This document shows, one piece after another, positions 17,502 to 26,776 of a stretch of DNA of 64,000 nt (its first letter is position 1; each line of letters starts with the position of its first letter). Source of the stretch: Cronobacter muytjensii ATCC 51329. Its GTDB lineage: Bacteria; Pseudomonadota; Gammaproteobacteria; Enterobacterales; Enterobacteriaceae. Where the stretch lies: positions 124,001 to 188,000 of the forward strand of contig NZ_CP012268.1 of the NCBI RefSeq assembly GCF_001277195.1, written 5' to 3'. The position numbers and the translations under genes were made by a program. The notes below the pieces were generated by a model. It saw only the letters and a list, made by a program, of their open reading frames with translations, was not told where the DNA came from and searched no databases.

Positions 17502-18791
17502 ATGATGATAACTCTGCGTAAACTCCCTCTGGCTGTGGCCGTCATGGCGGGTATCTTCGCCGCGCAGGCCTCTGCGGTGGACTTCAAAGGTTATGCCCGT
17601 TCAGGCATTGGCTGGACCGGTAGTGGCGGCACTCAGAAATGTTTTCAGGCAACAGGTTCAGGTTCTAAATACCGTCTGGGTAACGAATGTGATACCTACG
17701 CGGAAATTAAATTAGGACAGGAAGTATGGAAAGAAGGCGATAAGAGCTTCTATTTTGACAGCAATATCGGCTATGGCTCTGATCAGGAAGGCGATTTTGA
17801 GAACACCAATACGCCTGCGATTCGTGAATTTAACGTGGTAGGTAAAAACCTGATTGATGCTCTGCCGGGCGCCAATATCTGGGCAGGTAAGCGCTTCTAC
17901 CAGCGTCATGATGTTCACATGATCGACTTCTACTACTGGGATATCTCTGGCCCGGGCGCAGGTCTTGAAAATATTGATGTAGGTGTCGGTAAGCTTTCTT
18001 TAGCGGCAACCCGTAACACTGAAAGCGGCGGTTCGTCTATCTATAACGACGGTGTAAACCCGGCAACCGGTCAGACCTGGGAAAACAAAGTTCCGAACGA
18101 TACGTTTGATGTTCGCTGGGCGGGTATTGAAACCAACCCAGGCGGCGCACTCGAGCTGGGCGTCGACTATGGACGCACAAACGTTGGTGACGACTATTAT
18201 CTGCAACCAGGCGCTTCCAAAGATGGCTGGATGTTCACTGGTGAACACACACAAACCATCGGTACTGGCTTTAACAAATTCGTTGTTCAGTATGCGACGG
18301 ATTCCATGACCTCCCAGGGTAAAGGTCGTAACGAAGGCGGCAGCATCGATAACGATGGCAGCATGATTCGTATCCTTGACCATGGTTCAATTTCCATGGG
18401 CGATCGCTGGGACATGATGTATGTCGCGATGTATCAGGACATTGACCGTGACAACAATAACGGCAACACCTGGTGGACCGTGGGTATTCGTCCGATGTTC
18501 AAATGGACGCCTATCATGAGCACCTTGCTGGAAGTTGGTTACGACAACGTGAAGTCTCAGCGTACCGACGACACCAACGACCAGTACAAAATCACCCTGG
18601 CGCAACAGTGGCAGGCTGGCGACAGCATCTGGTCTCGCCCGGCTATCCGTGTCTTCGCGACCTACGCCAAGTGGGATGAAAAATGGGGTTATGACAACGG
18701 TGTGGCATATAGCGACACTTCCGCCAAAACCTTTAGCCGCGGCGACAGCGATGAGTGGAGCTTCGGCGCCCAGATGGAAATCTGGTGGTAA
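17502..18791 (+). CDS. lamB: Maltoporin LamB
   Basis: An outer-membrane trimeric 18-strand porin for maltodextrins. The 429-residue precursor has a signal peptide ending A-Q-A-S-A|V-D-F (25 residues, as in E. coli) and the terminal W-S-F-G-A-Q-M-E-I-W-W strand with an aromatic C terminus. It is 17 residues shorter than E. coli LamB (446), the differences falling in surface loops, including the loop before the final strand; those are the phage-lambda-binding, fast-evolving parts. Base composition is a little lower in GC than neighbours, as is common for highly expressed porin genes. Confidence 0.97.
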   Translation: MMITLRKLPLAVAVMAGIFAAQASAVDFKGYARSGIGWTGSGGTQKCFQATGSGSKYRLGNECDTYAEIKLGQEVWKEGDKSFYFDSNIGYGSDQEGDFENTNTPAIREFNVVGKNLIDALPGANIWAGKRFYQRHDVHMIDFYYWDISGPGAGLENIDVGVGKLSLAATRNTESGGSSIYNDGVNPATGQTWENKVPNDTFDVRWAGIETNPGGALELGVDYGRTNVGDDYYLQPGASKDGWMFTGEHTQTIGTGFNKFVVQYATDSMTSQGKGRNEGGSIDNDGSMIRILDHGSISMGDRWDMMYVAMYQDIDRDNNNGNTWWTVGIRPMFKWTPIMSTLLEVGYDNVKSQRTDDTNDQYKITLAQQWQAGDSIWSRPAIRVFATYAKWDEKWGYDNGVAYSDTSAKTFSRGDSDEWSFGAQMEIWW

Positions 18792-18812
18792 TCACGCGTT
18801 ATCGTAGTAACA

Positions 18813-18830
18813 AGGGGGGCGAAAGCCCCT
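18813..18830 (+). repeat. GNRA-loop hairpin between lamB and malM
   Basis: GGGGGC-GAAA-GCCCCT, a stable hairpin with a GAAA tetraloop directly after lamB and no T-run. It probably protects the lamB 3' end or attenuates malM. Confidence 0.6.
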
Positions 18831-18913
18831 CTGACCCTTCATTGAAAGTACCGATTTTCGGGAAACGCGCTATTGCCTGGCTACCGTTTCCCTTTCTATT
18901 CGAGGTCATAAAA

Positions 18914-19879
18914 ATGAAAAAACGTCTCGTCGCATTATGCTTAAGCACAGCGCTGCTCGCGGGCGCGCCTGCCGTCAGCTTTGCTGATGTGAATATCGTG
19001 CCGCAAAACACCTCCGCTGCGCCCGCTATCCCGGCCGGTGAGTTACAGCGCCTGACCTGGACGCCTGTCGCGCAGTCGCAAACCCAGACGACCGATCTCG
19101 CCGCCACCGGCCAGACCCTCAACGTGCCGGGCATTACCGGCAAAGTCGCGGCGTACAGCGTGCCGGCGAACATCGGCGAGCTGACCATCACGCTCACCAG
19201 CCTTGCGAACAAACAGACCGGCATTTACGCGCCCAACGTGCTGGTGCTGGATCAGAACTTAACGCCTGCCGCGTACTTCCCGAGCAGCTACTTCACCTAT
19301 CAGGAGCCGGGCGTGGTTTCCGAAGACCGCCTGGAAGGTGTCCTTAAGCTGACGCCAGCGCTCGGGCAGCAGAAGCTGTACCTGTTGGTCTTCACCACGC
19401 CGCAGGATCTGCAAAAGACCACGACCATGACCAACCCGGCGAAAGCCTATGCCAAAGGGGTAGGTAACGCCGTGCCGGATATCGCCGATCCGGTGGCTCG
19501 TCATACGCCTGACGGAAGACTTAAACTGAAAGTAAGCACTAACTCCGCATCCAGCGTATTGGTCGGCCCGCTGTTTGGCTCCTCCGGCCCGTCGCCTGTC
19601 ACGGTAGGCAATACTGCAGCGCCTGCCTCCGCTTATAGCGCACCAGCGCCAGCGCCAGCGCCTGCCGCTCCGGCTCCGGCACCGGGTGCCGCGCCCGCGC
19701 CTGTGGCGAAGAGCGAGCCGGTACTGAATGACACCGAGGCGTATTTCAACCGCGCCATTAAACAGGCGGTCGCCAAAGGGGATGTCGATAAGGCCCTGAA
19801 ACTGCTGAATGAAGCCGAGCGCCTGGGCTCTACCACGGCTCGCCAGACTTTTATCAGTAGCGTAAAAGGCAAGGGGTGA
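18914..19879 (+). CDS. malM: Maltose operon periplasmic protein MalM
   Basis: A 321-residue periplasmic protein with a signal peptide cleaved after F-A (about residue 24, V-S-F-A|D-V). It aligns with MalM, the last gene of the malK-lamB operon, whose function is unknown. An Ala-Pro-rich linker (about residues 240-262) separates an N-terminal beta domain from a C-terminal helical tail containing N-R-A-I-K-Q-A-V-A-K-G-D. E. coli MalM is 306 residues; the extra length lies mainly in the linker. Start chosen at the ATG 122 bp after lamB, before M-K-K-R-L. Confidence 0.93.
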   Translation: MKKRLVALCLSTALLAGAPAVSFADVNIVPQNTSAAPAIPAGELQRLTWTPVAQSQTQTTDLAATGQTLNVPGITGKVAAYSVPANIGELTITLTSLANKQTGIYAPNVLVLDQNLTPAAYFPSSYFTYQEPGVVSEDRLEGVLKLTPALGQQKLYLLVFTTPQDLQKTTTMTNPAKAYAKGVGNAVPDIADPVARHTPDGRLKLKVSTNSASSVLVGPLFGSSGPSPVTVGNTAAPASAYSAPAPAPAPAAPAPAPGAAPAPVAKSEPVLNDTEAYFNRAIKQAVAKGDVDKALKLLNEAERLGSTTARQTFISSVKGKG

Positions 19880-19913
19880 CAGTCGCCCCGCGCTGCTGAT
19901 GTTTGCAACACCT

Positions 19914-19937
19914 GGTGCGCGTTCGCGCACCTTTTTT
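19914..19937 (+). terminator. Intrinsic terminator of malK-lamB-malM
   Basis: GGTGCGCG/CGCGCACC stem with a TT loop and a run of six T, 35 bp after the malM stop. Confidence 0.9.
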
Positions 19938-20061
19938 CCCGACGCAGCATGCCGTTCTGTTGCACCCATGTTGCGCTTTTGTTCGTACTCCTTGTTTCCC
20001 CGCCCCCGTTTTGCTGGTTCTGCGTTACAATACGTGCACTTTTGGCCCCGGAGAGTCACGC

Positions 20062-20571
20062 ATGTCCCATCCCGCGCTGAGACAACTGCGCGCGTTGTCC
20101 TTTTTTGACGATACCAGCACGCTTGATAGCGCCCTGCTGGACTGGCTGATGCTGGAAGACTCCATGACCCGCCGCTTTGAAGGCTTTTGTGAGCGGGTGA
20201 CGGTGGAGATGCTGTTTGAAGGATTTGTCGGCCCTGAGGCGCTCGCGGAAGACGGCGAGTTTTTACCTCATGAGCCGCGCTACTGGCTGCGGGAAATCCT
20301 GCTGTGCGGCGACGGCGTACCGTGGCTGGTCGGGCGCACGCTGGTGCCGGAGTCTACACTGTGTGGGCCGGAACTGGCGTTGCAGCAGCTTGGCACCACG
20401 CCGCTGGGTCGCTATCTCTTTACGTCATCCACCCTGACGCGTGACTTTATCCAGCCAGGCCGCAGCGACGGGCTCTGGGGGCGGCGCTCCCTGCTACGGT
20501 TATCCGGCAAGCCGCTGCTGTTGACCGAACTGTTTTTACCCGCATCACCCTTGTACGGAGAGGAAAAATAA
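20062..20571 (+). CDS. ubiC: Chorismate pyruvate-lyase UbiC
   Basis: UbiC removes pyruvate from chorismate to give 4-hydroxybenzoate, the first committed step to ubiquinone. The 169-residue product (165 in E. coli) begins M-S-H-P-A-L-R-Q-L-R-A-L, with family segments R-Y-W-L-R-E-I-L-L and L-W-G-R-R-S-L-L-R-L-S-G-K-P-L-L-L. The start is supported by homology and by CCGGAGAG upstream. Stop and ubiA start overlap (TAATG), so the two ubiquinone genes are coupled. Confidence 0.96.
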   Translation: MSHPALRQLRALSFFDDTSTLDSALLDWLMLEDSMTRRFEGFCERVTVEMLFEGFVGPEALAEDGEFLPHEPRYWLREILLCGDGVPWLVGRTLVPESTLCGPELALQQLGTTPLGRYLFTSSTLTRDFIQPGRSDGLWGRRSLLRLSGKPLLLTELFLPASPLYGEEK

Positions 20572-21443
20572 TGGAGTGGAGCCTGACGCAGGATAAGCTG
20601 CTCGCCTATCACCGCCTGATGCGCACCGATAAGCCGATCGGCGCGTTACTGCTGCTCTGGCCGACGCTGTGGGCGCTCTGGGTGGCGGCCCCCGGCGTAC
20701 CGCCGCTGTGGATCCTCGCGGTATTTGTCGCGGGTGTCTGGCTGATGCGCGCGGCAGGCTGCGTCGTCAACGATTATGCTGACCGTAAATTCGATGGTCA
20801 TGTGAAGCGCACGGCGCACCGGCCTTTACCGAGCGGCGCGGTGACGGAGAAAGAGGCGCGCAACCTGTTCGTGATCCTTGTACTGCTGTCATTTCTGCTG
20901 GTACTGACGCTGAATGTGAAAACCATTCTGCTCTCGGTTGCGGCGCTGGCGCTGGCCTGGATGTACCCGTTTATGAAGCGCTATACGCACCTGCCTCAGG
21001 TGGTGCTGGGCGCGGCGTTTGGCTGGTCGATTCCAATGGCGTTTTGCGCGGTAAGCGAGTCGCTGCCGTTAAGCTGCTGGCTGATGTTTTTCGCCAATAT
21101 CTGTTGGGCGGTGGCGTACGATACGGAATATGCGATGGTCGATCGCGACGACGATGTGAAAATCGGCGTGAAATCAACGGCCATCCTCTTTGGGCGTCAC
21201 GATAAACTGATTATCGGGCTTTTGCAGGTTGCCGTGCTGGCGCTACTGGGTGCCGTCGGCTGGCTGAACGGCCTGGGCGCGTTTTTTTATGCCGGGCTGG
21301 CGGGCGCGGGCGCGCTGTTTATCTGGCAGCAGAAAATCATCGCTGACCGCGATCGGGACGCCTGCTTCCGCGCGTTTTTAAATAATAACTATGTGGGGCT
21401 GTTGGTGTTTATCGGCCTGGCGCTAAGTTATTTAAAGTTTTAA
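20571..21443 (+). CDS. ubiA: 4-hydroxybenzoate octaprenyltransferase UbiA
   Basis: An integral inner-membrane enzyme that prenylates 4-hydroxybenzoate. The 290-residue product has the E. coli length. The two aspartate-rich, Mg2+-diphosphate-binding motifs are present: N-D-Y-A-D-R-K-F-D at residues 67-75 and D-T-E-Y-A-M-V-D-R-D-D-D near residue 185. About eight to nine hydrophobic segments are visible. It shares a transcript with ubiC and ends at a bidirectional terminator. Confidence 0.97.
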   Translation: MEWSLTQDKLLAYHRLMRTDKPIGALLLLWPTLWALWVAAPGVPPLWILAVFVAGVWLMRAAGCVVNDYADRKFDGHVKRTAHRPLPSGAVTEKEARNLFVILVLLSFLLVLTLNVKTILLSVAALALAWMYPFMKRYTHLPQVVLGAAFGWSIPMAFCAVSESLPLSCWLMFFANICWAVAYDTEYAMVDRDDDVKIGVKSTAILFGRHDKLIIGLLQVAVLALLGAVGWLNGLGAFFYAGLAGAGALFIWQQKIIADRDRDACFRAFLNNNYVGLLVFIGLALSYLKF

Positions 21444-21470
21444 AAAAAGGCGGGTTTCCCCGCCTTTTTG
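21443..21470. terminator. Bidirectional terminator between ubiA and plsB
   Basis: AAAAAAAGGCGGG/CCCGCCTTTTT hairpin with a TTTC loop between two convergent genes; A- and T-runs on both sides let it work in either direction. Confidence 0.9.
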
Positions 21471-21490
21471 CTCTCATTTGCCAGAACGTA

Positions 21491-23917
21491 TCACTCGCCC
21501 GCTAGTGCGGCCGCACTCTCGATAGTCAACCTGACGTCAGACGTCATCAGCTCCGCCAGCATCTGGTATACCTTCATGGTCTCTGCGGGTTCGGCATCCC
21601 CGGTATCGCTGATATAACCTTCGTCACGAAGCGTCAGCACCAGCGTTGAGAATACCGCTTTGTCGAAGAATTCCGGCGCGTTGATGCCGTGCAGCACGGA
21701 GAGACGCTGCGCCACGGTACGACTCTCTTTTTCCAGCGTGCCGCGGTTGATAGACGGATTGGCGCTCAGCAGCCAGAAGGTGATCGCGTAGCGTTGCAGC
21801 GTTTCGCGAACGCCCGCCGCCAGCAACTGCAACGTGCGGGAGCGCGCCGGGTTAACCTGTAACCAGACATCGTCGGCCAGGATAAGCCCCTGCTGCGCCA
21901 TTTCGTTAATCAGCGCATCGACAACCGCCGCCACTTCTTCTTTTTCCCAGCGCAGGAACAGCTCTGCCTTGAGCATAGGGAACAGCAGTTCAACCTGCTG
22001 TTGAACTGCCTCGCGGCTGACACGGCGGTGCTGCGTCACGATGGCGGCGATAAGCGAAGGCAGCACCAGCATGTGCATGATGTTATTGCGATAATAAGTC
22101 ATCAGCACCGCCTGCTCGCGCGGCAGGATGATGATATCGCCGATAGTGTCTTTCTCGACCTCGAACTTGTTCATCTGCAGAGCGTGCTCGATGAGCTGCG
22201 TCGCCGTGGCGTCCGGCACCGTGGCGTCTGGCGCGTACGGCACGTTGCGCAGCAGGCTCAGATAGCACTCCAGCTGTTCGGTCAGTTGCTCGCGGGTTAA
22301 CGAGCGCTGACGCGACGCCAGCAGCGCGGTGCAGCAAAGGTTCATGGCGTTAGCTGCGCCTGCGTTGTTGATGCGCACCATCAGTTGGGCGGCAATTTCA
22401 TTCACTGTCGGCGTCAGCCAGGCCGGACGCACCGCTTCGATCGGGTCGATGGCGTCGCGCCACTCCGGCACATGCTGGTTAAGGAAGGTGATAAGCGGCA
22501 GCGGTTCGCCGAAATTCACGTAACCCTGGCCTAAATTACGCAGCTTGCTCAGGCCGCGCAGCATCTGCAGCAGGCTCTCTTTTTCTTTGGTGGCGCCACG
22601 CAACTCTTTGGCGTAAGTGCCCACTTCCATCACGTGTTCATAGCCGATATAAATCGGCACCAGCGTAATTGGACGCGTGCCGCCGCGCAGCATCGCCTGG
22701 ATAGTCATGGAGAGCGTGCCGGTTTTCGGGTCAAGCAGACGGCCGGTGCGCGAACGTCCGCCCTCCACAAAATACTCTACCGAATAGCCGCGGCTGAAAA
22801 GCTCGCCCAGATATTCACGAAACACCGTCGAATAGAGCTTGTTGCCTTTAAAGGTGCGGCGAATAAAGAAAGCGCCCAGCCGGCGGAAAATCGGCCCGGC
22901 TGGCCAGAAATTCAGGTTGATGCCCGCAGCGATGTGCGGCGGCACCAGCCCCTGGTGATAAAGCACATAAGAGAGCAGCAGATAATCCATGTGGCTGCGG
23001 TGGCAGGGCACATAAACAATCTCGTGACCATCATGCGCCAGCTGACGCACGCGCTCGGCGTTATGGACGTTGATACCCTGATACAGACGGTTCCAGGTAA
23101 AGCCCAGGACGCGATCGGTAATACGAATGGCTTCGTAGGAGAAGTCCGCGGCAATCTCTTCCATCAACGCGACGGCATTCTGCTGGGCTTTCTCATGCGA
23201 GATTTTTTTAGTACGCGCTTCATCTTCCACCGCGCGGGCGATGGCTTTTGAAGAGAGCAGCTTGTTAAAGAGATCCTGGCGCGCCGGCAGGCGTGGGCCG
23301 ACGGCGGCGAGGCGCTGGCGAGCGAAATGCATACGCGCCACGCGGGCCAGCTTCTGGGCGATACGTTTGTCGGTGCCGTGCTCCGTCGCCATGCGACGCA
23401 GCGACACGGGCGGCGAGAAACGGACAAAGCTGTCGCGACCAAGCCAGGAGACCGCGAAGAATTTCTGGATGCCGTTCAGCATGCGCAGCGGCGGGTTTTC
23501 CACGCCTTTTTCACGGCCCGGCGCACGGCCAAACATCACAGAGACCGGCACCATCTGAACGTCGAGATCCGGGTTGTTGCGGTGCAGGTCGAGATAGTTG
23601 TGGAACAGCTTGATCGACTCTTCTTTCGGCGTGTAATAAGTGAACACGCGGGGGCCGCCGTGGATAAACACATAGCGCGGCAGTTCAGTGCCGTCGATAA
23701 CCAGCGGCTCCAGAGGATCTGGCAGATCGTGCGCCAGGCACTGGGCACGCAGCGTCAGGAGATCCGCCTTCGAGTTATACGGCAGCACATACATGATGGG
23801 GCGTGAAGTATCGAGCCCAAGTTCGGGGCAGGGTGCCGCCGGGATGGACTTGCTTTTTACCAGCACGCTTAATGGTAAATTAAGTAATTTGTAGTAAATT
23901 CGTGGCCAACCGGACAT
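21491..23917 (-). CDS. plsB: Glycerol-3-phosphate 1-O-acyltransferase PlsB
   Basis: PlsB puts the first acyl chain on glycerol 3-phosphate in phospholipid synthesis at the inner membrane. The 808-residue product (807 in E. coli) has the catalytic H-x4-D motif H-R-S-H-M-D (H306, D311) and the substrate-binding F-V-E-G-G-R-S-R block (383-390). It is divergent from dgkA, as in E. coli, linking synthesis and recycling of phospholipid intermediates. Confidence 0.97.
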   Translation of the reverse strand: MSGWPRIYYKLLNLPLSVLVKSKSIPAAPCPELGLDTSRPIMYVLPYNSKADLLTLRAQCLAHDLPDPLEPLVIDGTELPRYVFIHGGPRVFTYYTPKEESIKLFHNYLDLHRNNPDLDVQMVPVSVMFGRAPGREKGVENPPLRMLNGIQKFFAVSWLGRDSFVRFSPPVSLRRMATEHGTDKRIAQKLARVARMHFARQRLAAVGPRLPARQDLFNKLLSSKAIARAVEDEARTKKISHEKAQQNAVALMEEIAADFSYEAIRITDRVLGFTWNRLYQGINVHNAERVRQLAHDGHEIVYVPCHRSHMDYLLLSYVLYHQGLVPPHIAAGINLNFWPAGPIFRRLGAFFIRRTFKGNKLYSTVFREYLGELFSRGYSVEYFVEGGRSRTGRLLDPKTGTLSMTIQAMLRGGTRPITLVPIYIGYEHVMEVGTYAKELRGATKEKESLLQMLRGLSKLRNLGQGYVNFGEPLPLITFLNQHVPEWRDAIDPIEAVRPAWLTPTVNEIAAQLMVRINNAGAANAMNLCCTALLASRQRSLTREQLTEQLECYLSLLRNVPYAPDATVPDATATQLIEHALQMNKFEVEKDTIGDIIILPREQAVLMTYYRNNIMHMLVLPSLIAAIVTQHRRVSREAVQQQVELLFPMLKAELFLRWEKEEVAAVVDALINEMAQQGLILADDVWLQVNPARSRTLQLLAAGVRETLQRYAITFWLLSANPSINRGTLEKESRTVAQRLSVLHGINAPEFFDKAVFSTLVLTLRDEGYISDTGDAEPAETMKVYQMLAELMTSDVRLTIESAAALAGE

Positions 23918-24049
23918 AAACGATGTAAAGCCTCTGGTTAATAATGCAATTGCGGCGCAAGAATATCAGAAACTCCGTAGAATTTCTGTGGTGCTTCTTT
24001 ATCGAAGCGCATTAGCATTGACGCCTGAATTTAAAAAAGGTTTCTTGTC

Positions 24050-24418
24050 ATGGCCAATAACACCACGGGGTTAACCCGAATTATTAAAGCAGCAGGCTAT
24101 TCCTGGAAGGGATTGCGCGCTGCCTGGAAAAATGAAGCTGCGTTTCGCCAGGAGGCGGTCGCCGTTATTGCAGCAATTATTATCGCTTGCTGGCTGGACG
24201 TCGACCCGATGACCCGTTTGTTCCTTATTAGCTCCGTTATGCTGGTGATGATCGTTGAGATCCTTAACAGCGCCATCGAAGCGGTGGTGGATCGCATTGG
24301 CCCTGAATTTCATGAACTTTCGGGGCGCGCCAAGGACATGGGGTCCGCCGCGGTACTGCTGTCGATTATCCTCGCGCTGGTCGTGTGGGTCACGCTGCTC
24401 TGGCAGCATTTGCGATAA
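24050..24418 (+). CDS. dgkA: Diacylglycerol kinase DgkA
   Basis: A trimeric inner-membrane kinase that recycles diacylglycerol released during membrane-derived oligosaccharide and LPS modification. The 122-residue product equals the E. coli length, with three membrane segments and the family signature E-I-L-N-S-A-I-E-A-V-V-D-R at about residues 69-81. The start follows TTAAAAAAGGTTTC. It is immediately upstream of lexA, with about 100 bp between. Confidence 0.96.
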   Translation: MANNTTGLTRIIKAAGYSWKGLRAAWKNEAAFRQEAVAVIAAIIIACWLDVDPMTRLFLISSVMLVMIVEILNSAIEAVVDRIGPEFHELSGRAKDMGSAAVLLSIILALVVWVTLLWQHLR

Positions 24419-24481
24419 GTTTTCCAGAAATTGCTAAAGAAGCGCTTTTTTAACCGGTTATGGTTTTAAAATCGCCTTTAG

Positions 24482-24497
24482 CTGTATATACTCACAG
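24482..24497. promoter_or_regulatory. LexA (SOS) box 1 of lexA
   Basis: CTGTATATACTCACAG, matching CTG-N10-CAG. Forms a tandem pair with box 2, as in E. coli lexA autoregulation. Confidence 0.95.
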
Positions 24498-24502
24498 CAT
24501 CA

Positions 24503-24518
24503 CTGTATATGCACCCAG
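24503..24518. promoter_or_regulatory. LexA (SOS) box 2 of lexA
   Basis: CTGTATATGCACCCAG, 5 bp after box 1, ending 8 bp before the lexA start codon and just before the GGGGGCGG ribosome-site region. Confidence 0.92.
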
Positions 24519-24526
24519 GGGGCGGA

Positions 24527-25135
24527 ATGAAAGCATTAACTACCAGGCAACAAGAGGTGTTTGATCTCATTCGGGATCACATCAGCCAGACCGGCATGCC
24601 GCCTACGCGCGCGGAGATTGCGCAACGTCTGGGTTTCCGTTCGCCTAACGCGGCGGAAGAGCATCTTAAAGCGCTGGCGCGCAAAGGGGTGCTTGAGATT
24701 GTTTCCGGCGCGTCGCGCGGTATTCGTCTGCTGCAGGAAGAAGAAAACGGTCTGCCGCTGGTGGGGCGTGTCGCGGCGGGCGAGCCGCTGCTGGCGCAGC
24801 AGCATATCGAAGGCCACTATCAGGTTGACCCGGGCCTGTTTAAGCCGAATGCGGATTTCCTGCTGCGCGTAAGCGGGATGTCGATGAAAGATATCGGAAT
24901 TATGGACGGCGATCTGTTAGCAGTTCATAAAACGCAGGATGTGCGCAACGGCCAGGTCGTTGTGGCGCGCATTGACGATGAAGTAACGGTAAAGCGCCTG
25001 AAAAAACAGGGCAATGTCGTTGAGCTGCTGCCAGAAAATAACGAGTTCAAACCTATCGTTGTCGATCTGCGCGAGCACAACTTCTCTATCGAAGGCCTGG
25101 CGGTCGGCGTTATTCGCAACGGCGAGTGGCTCTGA
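24527..25135 (+). CDS. lexA: SOS repressor LexA
   Basis: LexA represses SOS genes and cleaves itself when stimulated by RecA filaments. The 202-residue product matches E. coli in length and landmarks: winged helix DNA-binding domain up to about residue 70, cleavage site A84-G85 (V-A-A-G-E), catalytic S119 (G-M-S-M) and K156 (V-T-V-K-R). The chosen ATG follows GGGGGCGGA; an in-frame ATG six codons earlier lies inside the operator and is rejected. It is followed by dinF after 122 bp. Confidence 0.98.
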   Translation: MKALTTRQQEVFDLIRDHISQTGMPPTRAEIAQRLGFRSPNAAEEHLKALARKGVLEIVSGASRGIRLLQEEENGLPLVGRVAAGEPLLAQQHIEGHYQVDPGLFKPNADFLLRVSGMSMKDIGIMDGDLLAVHKTQDVRNGQVVVARIDDEVTVKRLKKQGNVVELLPENNEFKPIVVDLREHNFSIEGLAVGVIRNGEWL

Positions 25136-25160
25136 CAGCTTTCCCGGCTTCGTAACGCTT

Positions 25161-25196
25161 CATTACCGTAACTGGCCCGCCCCGGTTACGGTAATG
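25161..25196. repeat. Perfect 12-bp-stem hairpin between lexA and dinF
   Basis: CATTACCGTAAC and GTTACGGTAATG form a perfect 12-bp stem around a 12-base GC-rich loop. There is no T-run. It lies 26 bp after lexA inside the expected lexA-dinF transcript. Confidence 0.7.
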
Positions 25197-25257
25197 ACTC
25201 TCCTGCTCCGCTAATTTTATACACGGTTTTCTTCGCGTAACGGCATCGGAACGCCAT

Positions 25258-26565
25258 ATGCCTTTTCTGACCTCTACCGACAAAGCCCTCTGGCGCCTCG
25301 CGCTGCCAATGATATTCTCCAATATCACTGTGCCCTTGCTCGGGCTGGTGGATACCGCGGTAATCGGCCATCTCGACAGCCCCGTTTATCTGGGCGGCGT
25401 CGCGGTCGGCGCGACCGCCACCAGTTTTCTCTTTATGCTGCTGCTCTTTTTGCGCATGAGCACCACCGGCCTTACCGCACAGGCGTTCGGCGCGCGCGAT
25501 CCGGCGGCGCTGGCCCGCGCGCTGGTGCAGCCAATGGCGCTGGCGCTTCTCGCAGGTACGCTGATTATCGCGCTACGCGAGCCGCTGATTGCTCTGGCGC
25601 TACATATCACAGGCGGTAGCGACGCCGTGCTGACGCAGGCACGACGATTTCTGGAGATTCGCTGGCTGAGCGCGCCCGCGTCGCTGGCGAACCTGGTTTT
25701 GCTGGGATGGCTGCTTGGCGTGCAGTACGCAAGAGCGCCAGTCATTCTGCTCGTCGTCGGCAACCTGCTTAATATCGCGCTCGATCTCTGGTTTGTGATG
25801 GGGCTTGGCCTGAACGTGCAGGGCGCAGCGCTCGCGACCGCCATCGCAGAGTACGCGACGCTTGGCATCGGGCTGATAATGGCAGTCCGTGTGCTGCGCC
25901 TGCGTGGTATTACGCTCGCGATGCTGAAAACCGCCTGGCGCGGCGGCATCGGCAGGCTACTGGCGCTGAACCGGGATATCATGCTGCGCTCGCTGCTGCT
26001 GCAACTCTGTTTCGCGTCTGTTACCGTTTTCGGCGCGCGGCTCGGCAGCGATATTGTTGCCGTTAACGCGCTCCTGATGACCTTGCTCACGTTCACTGCC
26101 TATGCGCTCGACGGGTTCGCCTACGCAGTGGAAGCCCATGCCGGGCAGGCGTTTGGCGCAAAGGATAAATCGCAGCTGCACAGCGTCTGGCGCGCGGCGT
26201 GCCGACAGGCTGGAATGGTGGCGCTCGCGTTTGCGTTGATGTACGCCATCGCGGGGCAGCAGATCGTGTCGCTGTTAACCTCTCTGCCTTCGCTGCAGGC
26301 GCTGGCGCAACCCTATCTCTTCTGGCAGGTGATCCTGCCTGTTGTCGGCGTCTGGTGTTATCTGCTGGACGGGATGTTTATCGGCGCGACGCGCGGGGCG
26401 GAGATGCGCAACAGTATGGCTGTCGCGGCGCTGGGGTTTGGCCTCACGCTGCTGACGCTCCCGAGTCTCGGCAACCACGGGCTGTGGCTGGCGCTCACCG
26501 TTTTTCTGGCGCTGCGCGGACTGTCGCTCGGCTATTTATGGCGTCGCGGCCGCCTGCTGCACTAA
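25258..26565 (+). CDS. dinF: DinF, MATE family efflux protein
   Basis: A 435-residue inner-membrane MATE-family transporter with about twelve hydrophobic segments, aligning closely with E. coli DinF from M-P-F-L-T-S onward. In E. coli dinF is SOS-induced through cotranscription with lexA and protects against oxidative stress and bile salts. The start follows a weak ribosome site. No separate LexA box is visible, so induction would depend on read-through from lexA. Confidence 0.94.
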   Translation: MPFLTSTDKALWRLALPMIFSNITVPLLGLVDTAVIGHLDSPVYLGGVAVGATATSFLFMLLLFLRMSTTGLTAQAFGARDPAALARALVQPMALALLAGTLIIALREPLIALALHITGGSDAVLTQARRFLEIRWLSAPASLANLVLLGWLLGVQYARAPVILLVVGNLLNIALDLWFVMGLGLNVQGAALATAIAEYATLGIGLIMAVRVLRLRGITLAMLKTAWRGGIGRLLALNRDIMLRSLLLQLCFASVTVFGARLGSDIVAVNALLMTLLTFTAYALDGFAYAVEAHAGQAFGAKDKSQLHSVWRAACRQAGMVALAFALMYAIAGQQIVSLLTSLPSLQALAQPYLFWQVILPVVGVWCYLLDGMFIGATRGAEMRNSMAVAALGFGLTLLTLPSLGNHGLWLALTVFLALRGLSLGYLWRRGRLLH

Positions 26566-26724
26566 GCTTTTCCGCTACGATAACGCTGACGTGACAACCG
26601 ATAGATTATCCGTGTCAGCGCTTCGTTATGGTTAAAGATTCTGAATATCCCGCCACGGTTAAAATTGACGTCTAAAATAAGTAGTACGTTCAGCAAATGA
26701 TGAAGACAACTCTGGCTGAGCCCC

Positions 26725-26740
26725 CACAGGAAAACCTGTG
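26725..26740. promoter_or_regulatory. Short perfect palindrome upstream of yjbJ
   Basis: CACAGG-AAAA-CCTGTG, 37 bp before the yjbJ start. Could be an operator or an mRNA-leader hairpin; no known motif matched. Confidence 0.4.
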
Positions 26741-26776
26741 AGACTGATTCACTACCGAATGTTAAAGGAGACGTCT

